Shown in pieces: positions 27,389 through 39,100 of a DNA stretch of 64,000 bases (the first letter of the stretch is position 1; each line of letters opens with the position of its first letter). Under the pieces are notes generated by a model. It worked only from the letters and a program-made list of their open reading frames with translations. It did not search any database and was not told the DNA's origin. Source of the DNA: Pseudolabrys sp. FHR47 (GTDB taxonomy: Bacteria; Pseudomonadota; Alphaproteobacteria; Rhizobiales; Xanthobacteraceae); NCBI RefSeq assembly GCF_005153485.1, contig NZ_CP039740.1, positions 3,661,001 through 3,725,000 of the forward strand, written 5' to 3'. A program made the position numbers and the translations under genes.

Positions 27389-28417
27389 CTATTTCTTCTC
27401 GGACTGGATGGCGGCAATCTCGTCGCTGAATGCCTTCAGAAGCTTGTCGCCGCCGGGCATCGTCTTCTTCCACTCATCGATCGCCGGCTGCACCGCAGCT
27501 TTCCACGGCGCCTGCTGTTCGGCGGTCAGCACCGTGATCGTGCGCTTGGCATCTTTCTTGGCCGCCTGGAAAACGGCGGCGTTGTTCTCATCGAACTTCG
27601 CGCCGAAGAACTTGGCAAAGACTTCGCCCGAGTTCTTGTCGAGCGCCGCCTTTGCCGCCGGGGGCAGGCTTTCGTACTTCGCCTTGTTCATGATGACCAT
27701 CAGAGACGTCGAACCGAGCGGCACGATGATCTGATGCTTGGCGACGTCGAGGACACGGAATGTCTGCAGCGCGTTCCATTCGTTAAGCGTCGCGTCGATC
27801 ACGCCGCGCGACAGACTTTCGGCCAGAGATGGACCGGTGATGCCGCCGATCGGCACGCCGCCGAGCGACTTGACAACGTTGAGCGACACCGGGCCCGCCG
27901 CACGGAAATTGTGGCCCTTGAGGTCTTCCAATTTCGTCGCAGGAAAAGTCGTGTTCACGAAGATCGGGTTGTTGGCGCAAACGCAGAGGAATTTCACGTC
28001 GTTGAAGCCGCCGCCGCTGAGCAGACCCTTTTCGAAAACCCGTGTCAAAGCGAGGGAACCGGTGTAGGCGTCCGGAACGACAAATGGCAACTCGACGACC
28101 GTGGCCGCGTCGAAACGGCCCGGCGTATAGCCGGGAACGATCCAGGCAATGTCGGCAACGCCGTCGAGGACGAGCTTCAACTGGGCGGCCGGATCGCGCC
28201 CGAGTGTACCGCCGGGATACATCTCGATCTTCAGAGTCCCTTGCGACTCGGTCGTGACCTTTTGCGCCCAAGGGGTGAGGATCTTGCTGGTGATGAAAGC
28301 TTGCGGCGGCTCGAAACTGGAAAAGCGCAAGGTCACCGGATCGGCAGCCATTGCGCCGGTTGCGGCGCCAAGCGCGACCGTTGAGACAAAGGCAGCGGCA
28401 AGTATGCGATGAAACAT
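27389..28417 (-). CDS. dctP: TRAP transporter substrate-binding protein (DctP)
   Basis: A 342-aa periplasmic protein. The signal peptide (MFHRILAAAFVSTVALGAATGAMA) is followed by a DctP fold with VTLRFSSFEPPQAF, GTLKIEMYPGGTLG and the ligand-binding region LKGHNFRAAGPVS, where the conserved Arg usually binds a carboxylate. GGAGG lies 8 nt before ATG 28417. It presumably serves the DctQM permease encoded at 20444-22289 and binds an aromatic or other organic acid. Confidence 0.93.
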   Translation of the reverse strand: MFHRILAAAFVSTVALGAATGAMAADPVTLRFSSFEPPQAFITSKILTPWAQKVTTESQGTLKIEMYPGGTLGRDPAAQLKLVLDGVADIAWIVPGYTPGRFDAATVVELPFVVPDAYTGSLALTRVFEKGLLSGGGFNDVKFLCVCANNPIFVNTTFPATKLEDLKGHNFRAAGPVSLNVVKSLGGVPIGGITGPSLAESLSRGVIDATLNEWNALQTFRVLDVAKHQIIVPLGSTSLMVIMNKAKYESLPPAAKAALDKNSGEVFAKFFGAKFDENNAAVFQAAKKDAKRTITVLTAEQQAPWKAAVQPAIDEWKKTMPGGDKLLKAFSDEIAAIQSEKK

Positions 28418-28593
28418 GCTGGGTCCTCCCTGAACTCGCGGCATAGACGCCGTCGCTATTCTTGTGCTTGTGTCGAATGCCGCCGCGCCACGGCTTAATC
28501 AATTGCTTTCGGACAGGCGTCCGCACTGTGAACGCAGACGGTGCCCATAGCAGAGCGTCCATGCAGTGAACGTTGCTGCAAGTCTCGTTGCGC

Positions 28594-28628
28594 GTGCACT
28601 GCACACTTCAATATCGAGAATGTAAAAT
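28594..28628 (+). promoter_or_regulatory. Possible promoter/operator upstream of the dioxygenase gene
   Basis: The palindrome GTGCACTGCAC (28594-28604) overlaps a weak -35 (TGCACA, 28600-28605). A TAAAAT -10 follows 17 bp later (28623-28628). The layout suits a regulated promoter, perhaps bound by the IclR protein; the assignment is tentative. Confidence 0.3.
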
Positions 28629-28679
28629 ACGGGTCGCAATGGCTTGCGCGATCGCCGCGACCACTTAGGAAGGAAGCAA

Positions 28680-29684
28680 ATGATGGAAGTTCAAGCGCTG
28701 GGCTACGTTGGCCTGCCGACCGCGGCCATCGAGGACTGGGCCGACTATGGCAGCAAGTTCCTGGGCATGCAGCTCGTCGATCGCACCAGGGATTACCTGA
28801 CCTTCCGCATGGACGATCGCCGTCAGCGGCTGGTCGTAAGCAACGACAGCGCCGACCGCTCCGGCTTTTTCGGCTGGGAAGTTGCCGATGCACGCGCACT
28901 GAACGCCATGGCCGCACGTGTCGAAGCCGCCGGCGTTGCTGTTGAACGTCTTCCCGGCATCATCGCCAGCCAACGTCGCGTCAAGGAAGCAATCGCTTTC
29001 AAGGACCCGGTCGGCAACCGACTCGAGGTCTTCTACGGCGCCGAGATCGCGACTGATCCGTTCGTGCCCGGCCGATCGATTTCCGGCTTCCGCACCGGTC
29101 CCCTCGGCATGGGACACGCTGTTCTCCATGTCGAGCGCATCGACGAAGCGCTGGCCTTTTACACCAAGGTGCTTGGCTTGCGCGTCAGCGATTTCTTCAC
29201 CGTGCCTTATCGGGCCTACTTTTTTCACGTCAACCCGAGACACCATAGCTTCGCCATGATCGAGACCGGTCGCAATGGCATTCATCACCTGATGATGGAA
29301 CTGACGATGCTCGATGACGTCGGTCAGGGCTACGATCTCGCGCTCGGCGAGAAAGGCCGTGTTGCGACGACGCTTGGCCGGCATATCAACGACCAGATGG
29401 TATCGTTCTATGCCCGTACGCCGTCGGACTTCTTTGTCGAATATGGCTGGGGTGGTCGTTCCATCGAACCATCGACTTGGCAACCGGAGGAGATCACCTA
29501 CGGAGCCAGCCTGTGGGGGCATGACCGCGACTGGCTCGGGCCGGAGCAGACGGCAGCTGCGCGCGCCCTCAAGCTCAAGGCCGCGGCCGACGGCCTCCGT
29601 GCGCCTGTCAATGTGATGGAGGGCAATCACACCGTCGCGCCCGGTCAATGCATCTGGTGGGATTCGATGAGAAAGACTGGCTGA
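28680..29684 (+). CDS. Type I extradiol dioxygenase (VOC family, BphC-like)
   Basis: A 334-aa two-domain vicinal-oxygen-chelate dioxygenase that cleaves a catechol ring beside the hydroxyls. The C-terminal active domain keeps the Fe(II) ligands: His146 in MGHAVLHVERIDEAL, His202 or 203 in IHHLMMEL, and Glu254 in FFVEYGWGG, at nearly the same positions as in BphC. AGGAAG lies just before ATG 28680. Together with the FAD hydroxylase and FAH-type hydrolase this makes a plausible meta-cleavage route. Confidence 0.9.
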   Translation: MMEVQALGYVGLPTAAIEDWADYGSKFLGMQLVDRTRDYLTFRMDDRRQRLVVSNDSADRSGFFGWEVADARALNAMAARVEAAGVAVERLPGIIASQRRVKEAIAFKDPVGNRLEVFYGAEIATDPFVPGRSISGFRTGPLGMGHAVLHVERIDEALAFYTKVLGLRVSDFFTVPYRAYFFHVNPRHHSFAMIETGRNGIHHLMMELTMLDDVGQGYDLALGEKGRVATTLGRHINDQMVSFYARTPSDFFVEYGWGGRSIEPSTWQPEEITYGASLWGHDRDWLGPEQTAAARALKLKAAADGLRAPVNVMEGNHTVAPGQCIWWDSMRKTG

Positions 29685-29722
29685 CCCGTTTCCCATTCGA
29701 ACTGTCACATCGGTTTCGCATT

Positions 29723-30739
29723 ATGTCGCGTACCCAGCATGCCGTCGTGATTACTGCGCCGGGCGGACCGGATGTCCTTGCCGTAAAGAACGACTGGCCT
29801 GTGCCGGCTCTCGGCGACGATGACGTGCTCATCGAAGTCAAAGCCGCGGGGGTCAATCGCCATGACTGCAACCAACGCCGTGCCGGGCCGAGCCATGAGC
29901 CGAATCCAGTGCCGGGCCTCGAAGCGGCGGGCCGGATCGTGGCCTTCGGCAAGAACGTTCCGGCGCGTCGTGTCAGCGAAGCCGTCATGACGCTGACGGA
30001 CGGCGGCTCGTACGCTCAGTTCGTCGCAACGCCTTCCGAACTCGCGCTGACCAAGCCGGATGGTCTCGACTGGATTTCGGCCGCCGCCCTGCCCGAGGCC
30101 CTCTTCACCACCTGGTACAATTTCTTCGACCTGATGGCGCTGAAACCCGGCGAAAGCGCCCTCATTCACGGTGCGACCAGCGGCGTCGGGTCCATTGCGG
30201 CGCAACTACTCAAGGCGCTCGGACATCCGGTCTTTGGCACGGCAGGAACAGCGGACAAGCGCAAAGCCGCGCTCGCTTTCGGCTACGACGCGGTGTTCGA
30301 CTATAATGCGCCCGACCTTCCCTCGCAGGTCAGGCAGGCAACCGGCGGTCGCGGCGTCGACGCCATCCTCGATATGTCCGCGGGGGCGCACCTGGCGGCG
30401 GATTTGGCCATGATCGCGAGTGACGGCCGCATTGCCCATCTCTCCGCCGGCGGCGGCAAGGATCTGGCGGTGCCACTCCGGCAGTTGATGGGCAGGCGGG
30501 TGCGCATCACCGGTGCATTTCTCAGAGCCACACCGGTTCAAATGAAGATCGCCGTCGCGCGTCAATTAAGGGAAAAGGTCTGGCCTCTGTTGGGGAAGGC
30601 GATCATCCCGCATGTCGCGGCGACCTATCCTCTCAACGGGGCTGCCGATGCGCACCGGCATCTCGAAGAAGGCCGCCAAGTCGGCAAGATCGTCCTGGCA
30701 TTGGACGCGATGGCCGGATGTCGAACAGCGCGCGTGTAG
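29723..30739 (+). CDS. Quinone oxidoreductase-like MDR protein
   Basis: A 338-aa zinc-independent medium-chain dehydrogenase/reductase of the QOR/PIG3 type. It has the GroES-like N-terminal domain (VLIEVKAAGVNRHD) and the NADPH-binding motif SALIHGATSGVGSIAAQL. The zinc-ligand Cys/Glu set of alcohol dehydrogenases is absent. It follows the dioxygenase gene by 38 nt and is likely co-transcribed, perhaps reducing an unsaturated or quinone intermediate. Confidence 0.85.
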   Translation: MSRTQHAVVITAPGGPDVLAVKNDWPVPALGDDDVLIEVKAAGVNRHDCNQRRAGPSHEPNPVPGLEAAGRIVAFGKNVPARRVSEAVMTLTDGGSYAQFVATPSELALTKPDGLDWISAAALPEALFTTWYNFFDLMALKPGESALIHGATSGVGSIAAQLLKALGHPVFGTAGTADKRKAALAFGYDAVFDYNAPDLPSQVRQATGGRGVDAILDMSAGAHLAADLAMIASDGRIAHLSAGGGKDLAVPLRQLMGRRVRITGAFLRATPVQMKIAVARQLREKVWPLLGKAIIPHVAATYPLNGAADAHRHLEEGRQVGKIVLALDAMAGCRTARV

Positions 30740-30748
30740 AGAACAAAT

Positions 30749-31984
30749 TCAGACAGGCGTCAACTTGGCGCACGCCGCCGCGATGCGGCGCAGCGCCTCG
30801 GTCAGTTCCGCTTCCGAGGTCGCATAGGAAATGCGGAAGTAAGGCGCGAGGCCGAAGCATGAGCCGGGCACCATCGCAACATCGGTGTCCATGACATAGG
30901 CACAGAAGTCGCCGTCGGTCCGGATCGTACCGCCACCCGGCTTCACCGCGCCGATCAAACCTTCGCAGCTTGCCAGAACATAGAACGCGCCCTCCGGCCG
31001 GATGCAGGCGACCCCACGGATGGCGTTGAGACCATCGACGACCAGATCGCGCCGCTTTTGGAACGCCAGCCGGCGCTGCGCGACGATGTCCTGCGGACCG
31101 TCGAGCGCGGCGATCGCCGCCGCCTGGCTAATCGAGGACGGACACGAGGTCGACTGGCTCTGCACGATCGACATCGCCTTGATCAGCGGCGCCGGGCCAC
31201 CGCCATAGCCGAGCCGCCAGCCGGTCATCGCGTAAGCCTTCGACACGCCATTCACCGTCAACGTGCGATCTTTCAGATCGGGCGCGACTTGGGCGAAAGT
31301 GGCGAATTCGAAATCGTCATAGACGATGTGCTCGTACATGTCGTCCGACATCACCCAGACATCGGGATGACGTCGCAGCACATCGGCAAGCGCGGCAAGA
31401 TCCTCGCGGCGATAGGCGGCGCCGGTCGGATTTGACGGCGAATTGAGCAGCAGCCAGCGCGTCTTTGGCGTGATCGCGGCCTCGAGTTGCGCCGGCATCA
31501 GGCGGAAACCGGAGTCGGCGCCGCACGGCACCGTCACCGCGACGCCGCCGGCGATTGCGACGATATCGCTGTAGCTGGTCCAGTATGGCGCCGGGATGAT
31601 CACCTCGTCGCCATCGGCCAAAGTCGCCATGAAGGCATTGAACAGCACCTGCTTGGCGCCAGCGCCGCAGGTGATCTCATCCTGCGCAAAGACCAGCTCG
31701 TTCTCGCGCGCGAACTTGCGCCGCACCGCCTCTTTAAGTTCGGGCGAGCCGTCGAGCACAGTGTAGCGCGTCTGGTTGTCGGCGATCGCCCGTACCGCCG
31801 CATCCTTGATGTGCTGCGGCGTGTCGAAATCCGGCTCGCCAGCGCCGAGGATGATCATCGGTCGCCCGGCCTTCTTAAGGGCGCCGGCCTTGGCGGTAAT
31901 CGCCAAGATTTCGGAAACCCCCATCGTGGCCAGCCGCGGCGCCACGCGAAACGCCGGTTTGGCTGTGCTCGTCATCATGTTCAT
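30749..31984 (-). CDS. Class I/II pyridoxal-phosphate aminotransferase
   Basis: A 411-aa fold-type I aminotransferase of the AspC/aspartate subgroup. NSPSNPTGAAY carries the conserved Asn-Pro substrate motif, the Schiff-base Lys lies in VNGVSKAYAMTGWRLGY, and the C-terminus has the usual Arg (FRISYATSE). Several start codons are possible (GTG 31990, ATG 31984, 31978, 31975). It is the third gene of an oxidase-aldehyde dehydrogenase-aminotransferase run with 15-nt gaps, pointing to amino-acid breakdown. Confidence 0.9.
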   Translation of the reverse strand: MNMMTSTAKPAFRVAPRLATMGVSEILAITAKAGALKKAGRPMIILGAGEPDFDTPQHIKDAAVRAIADNQTRYTVLDGSPELKEAVRRKFARENELVFAQDEITCGAGAKQVLFNAFMATLADGDEVIIPAPYWTSYSDIVAIAGGVAVTVPCGADSGFRLMPAQLEAAITPKTRWLLLNSPSNPTGAAYRREDLAALADVLRRHPDVWVMSDDMYEHIVYDDFEFATFAQVAPDLKDRTLTVNGVSKAYAMTGWRLGYGGGPAPLIKAMSIVQSQSTSCPSSISQAAAIAALDGPQDIVAQRRLAFQKRRDLVVDGLNAIRGVACIRPEGAFYVLASCEGLIGAVKPGGGTIRTDGDFCAYVMDTDVAMVPGSCFGLAPYFRISYATSEAELTEALRRIAAACAKLTPV

Positions 31985-31999
31985 GCGCACGAACCCACT

Positions 32000-33511
<1,512 letters not shown>

Positions 33512-33527
33512 GGCTTGGCCTGCTCGC

Positions 33528-34811
33528 TCAAAAATGCGCACCAGCGGCATGGGCCACCTGCGCTCCAACCTCGTAGTAGATTTCCTTCGCCGCGCGCAAG
33601 GACGCCGCCTGCGGCTCGCTTACCGGCAGCGGCAAATCGCCGTCGCCAGTCCGGCCCAGCATCAGATCGGCGAGACAACAGCCGAACACCGTGCCCGGCG
33701 CGATGCCGCGGCCGTTATAACCGCTGAACGAAATGACATTGCGGCCGAGACGGTGGAAGCGCGGCAGGTTGTCAGCGGTCATGCCGATCCAGCCATACCA
33801 TTCGCTCTCGAAGTCGATGCCCTTGAGTTGCGGAAACAGCTTGGTCATGGCGCGGCGACCCCAGCCGCGATGCACCGGTCCACCTGTTCCTCGCAAGGCG
33901 CCGACACTGCCGAAGACAAATCGGCCTTCCTTGTCGAAGCGGAAGGAGCTCAGAATCTCTTTTGTATCCCACGCGCCCTGCCGCTCCGGCAGGATGGAGC
34001 GGCGCAGATTGTCGGATAGCGGCGGCGTCGCCATGTTGAAATACGGCAGATGCACCAACTCGGCGCGAAGCTGTGGCCACAAGGTCGTGGTGTAGGCATT
34101 GGTCGCGACAATGACTTTTGGCGCAACGACGGCACCGCCGGGCGTTGTCAGCCGCCACAGTACGCCATCGTCTTTTGCCGCCATCACCGGGCTCGATGTG
34201 TAAATCGTCGCGCCAGCGCGCACCGTGGCATGAGCCAGCCCGCGTGCATAAGCGAGCGGCTGGATGGTGCCGGCGCGCTCGTCGAGCAGCGAACCGGTGT
34301 AAGCCGACGTCCCGACCTTGCGCGCGGTCTCACCGGCATCGAGCAGCCGCACGGCCGCGCCGCGCGCCTGCCATTGCCGCGCGCGCTCCTTGATTTCGGC
34401 AAGGCCATCCTTGCCGACCGCGCAATGCAGCGTGCCCTGCCGCTCTGCTTCGCAGGCGATATTGTGTTTGTCGATAAGATCGAACACCGCGCGCGGCGCG
34501 TTGCCGAGGAGGTCGAGCAGCCGCGCGCCATAGACATCGCCGAGCACTGCCGGCAGTTCATCCGGCATCACCCACATGCCGGCATTGACCAGCCCGACAT
34601 TGCGGCCCGAGCCGCCGAAGCCGGCCTCGACCGCTTCGAGCACGACGACCTTGGCGCCACCTTCGGCCAGATGCAGCGCAGCCGACAGGCCGGTGAAACC
34701 GGCGCCGATGATCGCGACATCGGCCTTCATTTCGCCGGCGAGCGGCGCCGTGACGGGTGGCGGCGGCGCGCTGCGCTCCCAAAGACCGTGGCTGCGCGGA
34801 TCGTCTTTCAT
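33528..34811 (-). CDS. DAO-type FAD oxidoreductase (AmaA/PuuB-like)
   Basis: A 427-aa D-amino-acid-oxidase-fold flavoenzyme. The FAD-binding strand is VAIIGAGFTGLSAALHLAEGG, followed by GFGGSGRNVGLVNAGMW, the GSGRN/GxVNAG motif typical of gamma-glutamylputrescine oxidase and L-pipecolate oxidase. The C-terminus has FSGYNGRGIAPG. The most likely reaction is oxidation of a cyclic or secondary amine to an imine, whose aldehyde is then oxidised by the next gene product. ATG 34811 follows AAAGGG. Confidence 0.85.
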   Translation of the reverse strand: MKDDPRSHGLWERSAPPPPVTAPLAGEMKADVAIIGAGFTGLSAALHLAEGGAKVVVLEAVEAGFGGSGRNVGLVNAGMWVMPDELPAVLGDVYGARLLDLLGNAPRAVFDLIDKHNIACEAERQGTLHCAVGKDGLAEIKERARQWQARGAAVRLLDAGETARKVGTSAYTGSLLDERAGTIQPLAYARGLAHATVRAGATIYTSSPVMAAKDDGVLWRLTTPGGAVVAPKVIVATNAYTTTLWPQLRAELVHLPYFNMATPPLSDNLRRSILPERQGAWDTKEILSSFRFDKEGRFVFGSVGALRGTGGPVHRGWGRRAMTKLFPQLKGIDFESEWYGWIGMTADNLPRFHRLGRNVISFSGYNGRGIAPGTVFGCCLADLMLGRTGDGDLPLPVSEPQAASLRAAKEIYYEVGAQVAHAAGAHF

Positions 34812-35173
34812 TGGGGCCCTTTCAACCGCCGGGTCGGAGCTGACATCGGCGACCGGGATGTTGCCATTCACCCTGGCAACGACGTCCGGAAAGGCACCAT
34901 ACCATGGCACCTCCGATCAATACATTTATGGCATGGCTTTCGGAAACTGTCCTTACATTCCCTGAGCTGGAGCGCGCCATCGAGATCACCGACCAAAACT
35001 TTAACTATATGATTCTCATTGAATTTTTGTCGGCAAACGATCCCGCCACGTAGCCAGTGTCGCGTTTCTTGTTCTGGATGCAAACGAAGTTATCGCCTAA
35101 CATTATGAGAAATCCGAATGATCTCAACGCCCGACAATCCCGCCGCGGCCGGCAACCTATTTCGAGAACCGAC
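34812..35173. other. Divergent control region of the amine-oxidation operon
   Basis: This 362-bp region between two divergent genes has no convincing ORF. It is AT-rich towards 34990-35040 and should contain the promoters of the oxidase operon and the LysR gene. I see no unambiguous T-N11-A operator. Confidence 0.5.
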
Positions 35174-36115
35174 ATGGCGATCCCGAGACGTTTTCTGCCA
35201 TCGATGTCGTTACTCTATGCGTTTGAAGCCGCAGCGCGCGCCGAAAACTTCACGGCAGCAGCTATCGAGCTGAACCTGACGCAAAGCGCCGTCAGCCGGC
35301 AGATCCGCGCATTGGAGGAGATGGTCGGCTGTTCGTTATTTCTGCGCGAACGCCAGACCGTGAAGCTCACGGCCGCGGGCGAGGCCTACGCCGAACAAAT
35401 TCGCGAGGCGCTGCGCCACATCGGCGATGCCACCCTCGGTTTGCGCGCCAATCCCGCCGGCGGCAGCCTCAATCTGGCGATCCTGCCAACCTTCGGCACA
35501 CGGTGGCTTGCCCCGCGCCTGCCCGGTTTTCTCGCTGCGAACCCGGGCATCACAGTCAACCTGACGACGCGAATGGCGCCATTCGACTTTCAGTTCGATC
35601 AGGTCGATGCCGCCATTCATTTTGGCGCGCCGGACTGGTCCGGCGCGGAACTCGAACTGCTGATGGGCGAGACCGTCGTGCCGGCCTGCAGCCGCGAATT
35701 GCGCGACCGGCTCGGCATCGCCGGGCCGGAAGACCTCCTGCGCGCGCCGCTTTTACACCTCGTCTCCCGTCCCGACGCCTGGGAGCGCTGGTTCGAAGCG
35801 AAAGGCATCAGGGCGGATCACATCCACGGTATGCTGATCGATCAATTTGCCACAGCCGCTCAAGCGGCGATGGCCGGCATGGGCGTCGCGCTATTACCAA
35901 CATTCCTCATTGATACGGAGCTGGCGCGCGGCGATCTCGTCGCGGCGGTTGACGGTGCGATGACCAGTACGGGACATTATTATCTCGCCTGGCCGCCCAA
36001 GCGCACAACCCATCCCCCACTGCAAGCGTTTCGTTCGTGGCTCAGAACGCAACTCGCAGCGCCGCCACTCGATGTTCAAGCGTCGAGCACGACATCCGAC
36101 AAAGGAACAGCCTGA
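35174..36115 (+). CDS. LysR-family regulator (GcvA-like)
   Basis: A 313-aa LysR regulator with a GcvA/AmpR-type start (PRRFLPSMSLLYAFEAAARA). The HTH segment ELNLTQSAVSRQIRALEEMVG is intact. It is divergent from the oxidase-ALDH-aminotransferase operon and probably controls it. Its 3' end overlaps the 3' end of the convergent molybdopterin oxidoreductase gene by 40 bases. Confidence 0.9.
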   Translation: MAIPRRFLPSMSLLYAFEAAARAENFTAAAIELNLTQSAVSRQIRALEEMVGCSLFLRERQTVKLTAAGEAYAEQIREALRHIGDATLGLRANPAGGSLNLAILPTFGTRWLAPRLPGFLAANPGITVNLTTRMAPFDFQFDQVDAAIHFGAPDWSGAELELLMGETVVPACSRELRDRLGIAGPEDLLRAPLLHLVSRPDAWERWFEAKGIRADHIHGMLIDQFATAAQAAMAGMGVALLPTFLIDTELARGDLVAAVDGAMTSTGHYYLAWPPKRTTHPPLQAFRSWLRTQLAAPPLDVQASSTTSDKGTA

Positions 36116-39100
36116 CAGGTCAGACAATAGCCGTCCTCGAGATCGGCGCAATCGATCAGATGTTTGACCTGGCCTGACTGCACGCGCACGACACAACTCT
36201 CACATTGGCCGACGCGGCATCCGCTCGGAATATCGAGCCCCGCCATTTCGGCGGAGGCCAGAATGCTGATGCTCGATCCTTCCGGCGTCCAGGTGACATC
36301 GCGGCCCGAGCGGGCAAAGCGGATGCGGCGCGGCGCAAGCCCGTCGAGCGCCGGGGGCTCAGGCGAACGAAAGCGTTCCTTAAAAATCTCAAAGGTCGGA
36401 ACACCGCGCTCTTCGAGCCCCGTGATGACCTCATCCATCATTTTGTCGCTGGCACATACATAAAAGCGTGCGCGCTGGCGCAGCAATTCCTCGTCGACAT
36501 CGGTCGCGCTGAAGCGACCGCGGCGGTCGAAACGGTCCGCGTCCCGGGGCCAGCTCAAATGCGTGACCAGCGTCAAATGCGGCAACCGCTGCCGCAACGC
36601 CTCGAGCTTTTGTCGGAAGGGCTGCGTATCGCCATCGCGGCAGCCATAGTGCAGCATGACCCGCGGCTCGCCCGCATCGCCCTGCAGCGTCTCGAGATAT
36701 GACAGAAACGGCGTAATACCGATGCCGCCGGCGATCAGTACGATCGGGAACTCGTTGCGCAGCGGCAAGACGAAGCCGCCATGCGGCGCCTGCGCCTCGA
36801 TCATATCCCCGACATTCATGTCGCGCTGGATCGCGACCGACATGGCGCCACCGTCTATGGCGCGAACCGCGATACGATAGGCATCCGGCGTCGCCACCGC
36901 GGGACCGATCAAGGAATAAGAGCGAACAACGCCGCCCCAACGCAAGCCGATATACTGCCCTGGCCGGAAAGCCGGCAACGAACCGTCATCGGCGGGCTTG
37001 AGCGCGAGCACCGTCACGTCTCGGCCTTCGGCGTATTTCTCTGCAACCCGAAGGGTGCGCCAGCCAGCCCAGGCCGCGCTTTGCTCTTTTTCGACGTCGC
37101 AGGAGAAAGACCGCAGCGGCAGTGAGCCGCTCAGCGGATCGCGCTGACGTTCGTCAATAAGAGCATTGTAACTCGAACCCAGCGTTCGCTCATCATCTGC
37201 AACGTAACCCGGCAGCCCCAGATCCGGCGCCGGCTGCCACCAGCCGTAATCGCTCGCCACAGTGTCTTCGGCCAGCGCATCGTTGAGCGCGGCACGCAGG
37301 CGAATGCGTCCTTTGCGGCTGCGCAGGATCATCCAGTCGCCCTCGGCGATGCCTTTCCGCCGCGCCAGCGCGGGATGAATTTCGGCCACCGGCTCGGTGC
37401 GCTTGCGGCGCAAAGTGTTGATGCCGCGTTGCTGGCTGTGACAGAAGTAGCCGGTGCTGTATGAGAACAGCTTCAACGGATATTCATCCGTCGGCGCCTC
37501 GACCGGCGCGATATAGCGCGGCACCGCCGGATAGCCGTGCCGATGCAGCAGTTCGGAATAAAGCTCGACCTTACCGGTCTGCGTTGCAAATCCTGTCTTC
37601 TCGTATTTGCGGTGCGCGTGCGGCAACGGAACGCGAATGCCTTCAGGTTTGGCCCGCAGCTTTTCGAGATCGAGGCCCAGCGGCTCCAGCAGATAAGAAA
37701 AGCCTTTCTCGACATCGCCGTCGAAGAACAGCTCGCCCATGCCCAGACGCTTGGCCAGTTGGAAGACGATCCACACGTCCGACTGCGCATCGCCACGGCG
37801 CGGGATGATCTGCTGCCGCAGTTGAACGAGTTCCTGAGCCTTCGGCGATATTTCAAAACCCAGCCGTAGCGCTTCATGCTCCCAGGGGCTCGACACCGGA
37901 AGAACAATGTCGGCCATTGCCGCGGTGGGATTCATGAACAGGTCGCAATGCACCTGGAACTCGAGCGCTTGCAGCGCCTCGCGACCGCGCTCGGGTGCGG
38001 GATGTGACACCAAAAGATTGGAGCCGAACCCAAACAGCGCACGGACGCGGTAGGGTTTGCCGGTCAGGACCGCATCGTAGAGATCGCTCGACGTGATCCA
38101 GCCATCCGCCGGCGGCCCGAGTGGACGCTCGGCCAGTCCAAGCGTACGAGCGCGCGTTTCCTCCGGGATCAGCGCCATCGAATGCAAAGGCGGTGCCGGC
38201 AGCACCGGCATGCGGACATTGCCACCCGGCGCGTCGAAACTCCCGGTCAGCGCGTAGAGCGTTGCCACAGCCCGTTCCGTCTGCGCGGCATTGGTGTGCT
38301 GCCCGATACCGGTCCAGCCATGATAACAGACCGAGCGCGCGGCCCCGATCATCGCTGCCAGTTCTTCGACCTGCGCGGCGGGAACGCCGGTCAAGCGTTC
38401 GACCGTTTCCGGATCGTAGGGCGCCGCCGCCTCGATGAAATGATCGAACGCGGTACGGCAGGATACGGTGTCCGCCGTAACAACGTCGAAGCGGCCGCGC
38501 AGCGCCGCCGATGCTAGCCCATCGCGAGCCGGTACAGCGCGGCCCGCTGCCGCGTCCCAGACCAGAAAATCATCGCCGTCGCGCTGGAACAGACCATTGT
38601 CCTCGCGCACCAAATAAGCGGCATTTGTCCAGTGGCGTACGAAGTTCGCATCATAGGCTTCGTTGGCGATCAACCAGCGCGAAACGCCGAGCGCCAGCGC
38701 CGCGTCGGTGCCGGGCCGAACGCGCAGCCACAAATTGGCATCACGCGCCGATCCGGTGCGGCGCGGATCGATCACGACGAGCCTGGCACCCTTAGCACGC
38801 GCAGCGCCGATCGCTTCGGCTTGCGCCAGCCAGACATTCGCCGGGTTGTGCCCCCAGAGAAGGATGAGGTCGGCATTGCGATAATCCGCGACCGGCAAGC
38901 CGCAGCCGAAGGTGAAGGCGTGCGCATGGTCCTTGTGCCAGTTGCACACTTCCGTCGAGAAGCAATTATTGGGGCTGCCGAAGCCGCGGATGAAGCGTTG
39001 CACCCAGTCGAGACTGTCCGACATCGACGACGACGAACCGGAAGTCACGGCAAAGGCCACCGACTCCGGCCCGCTTTCGGCGCGATAGCGGTTCAGCCGC

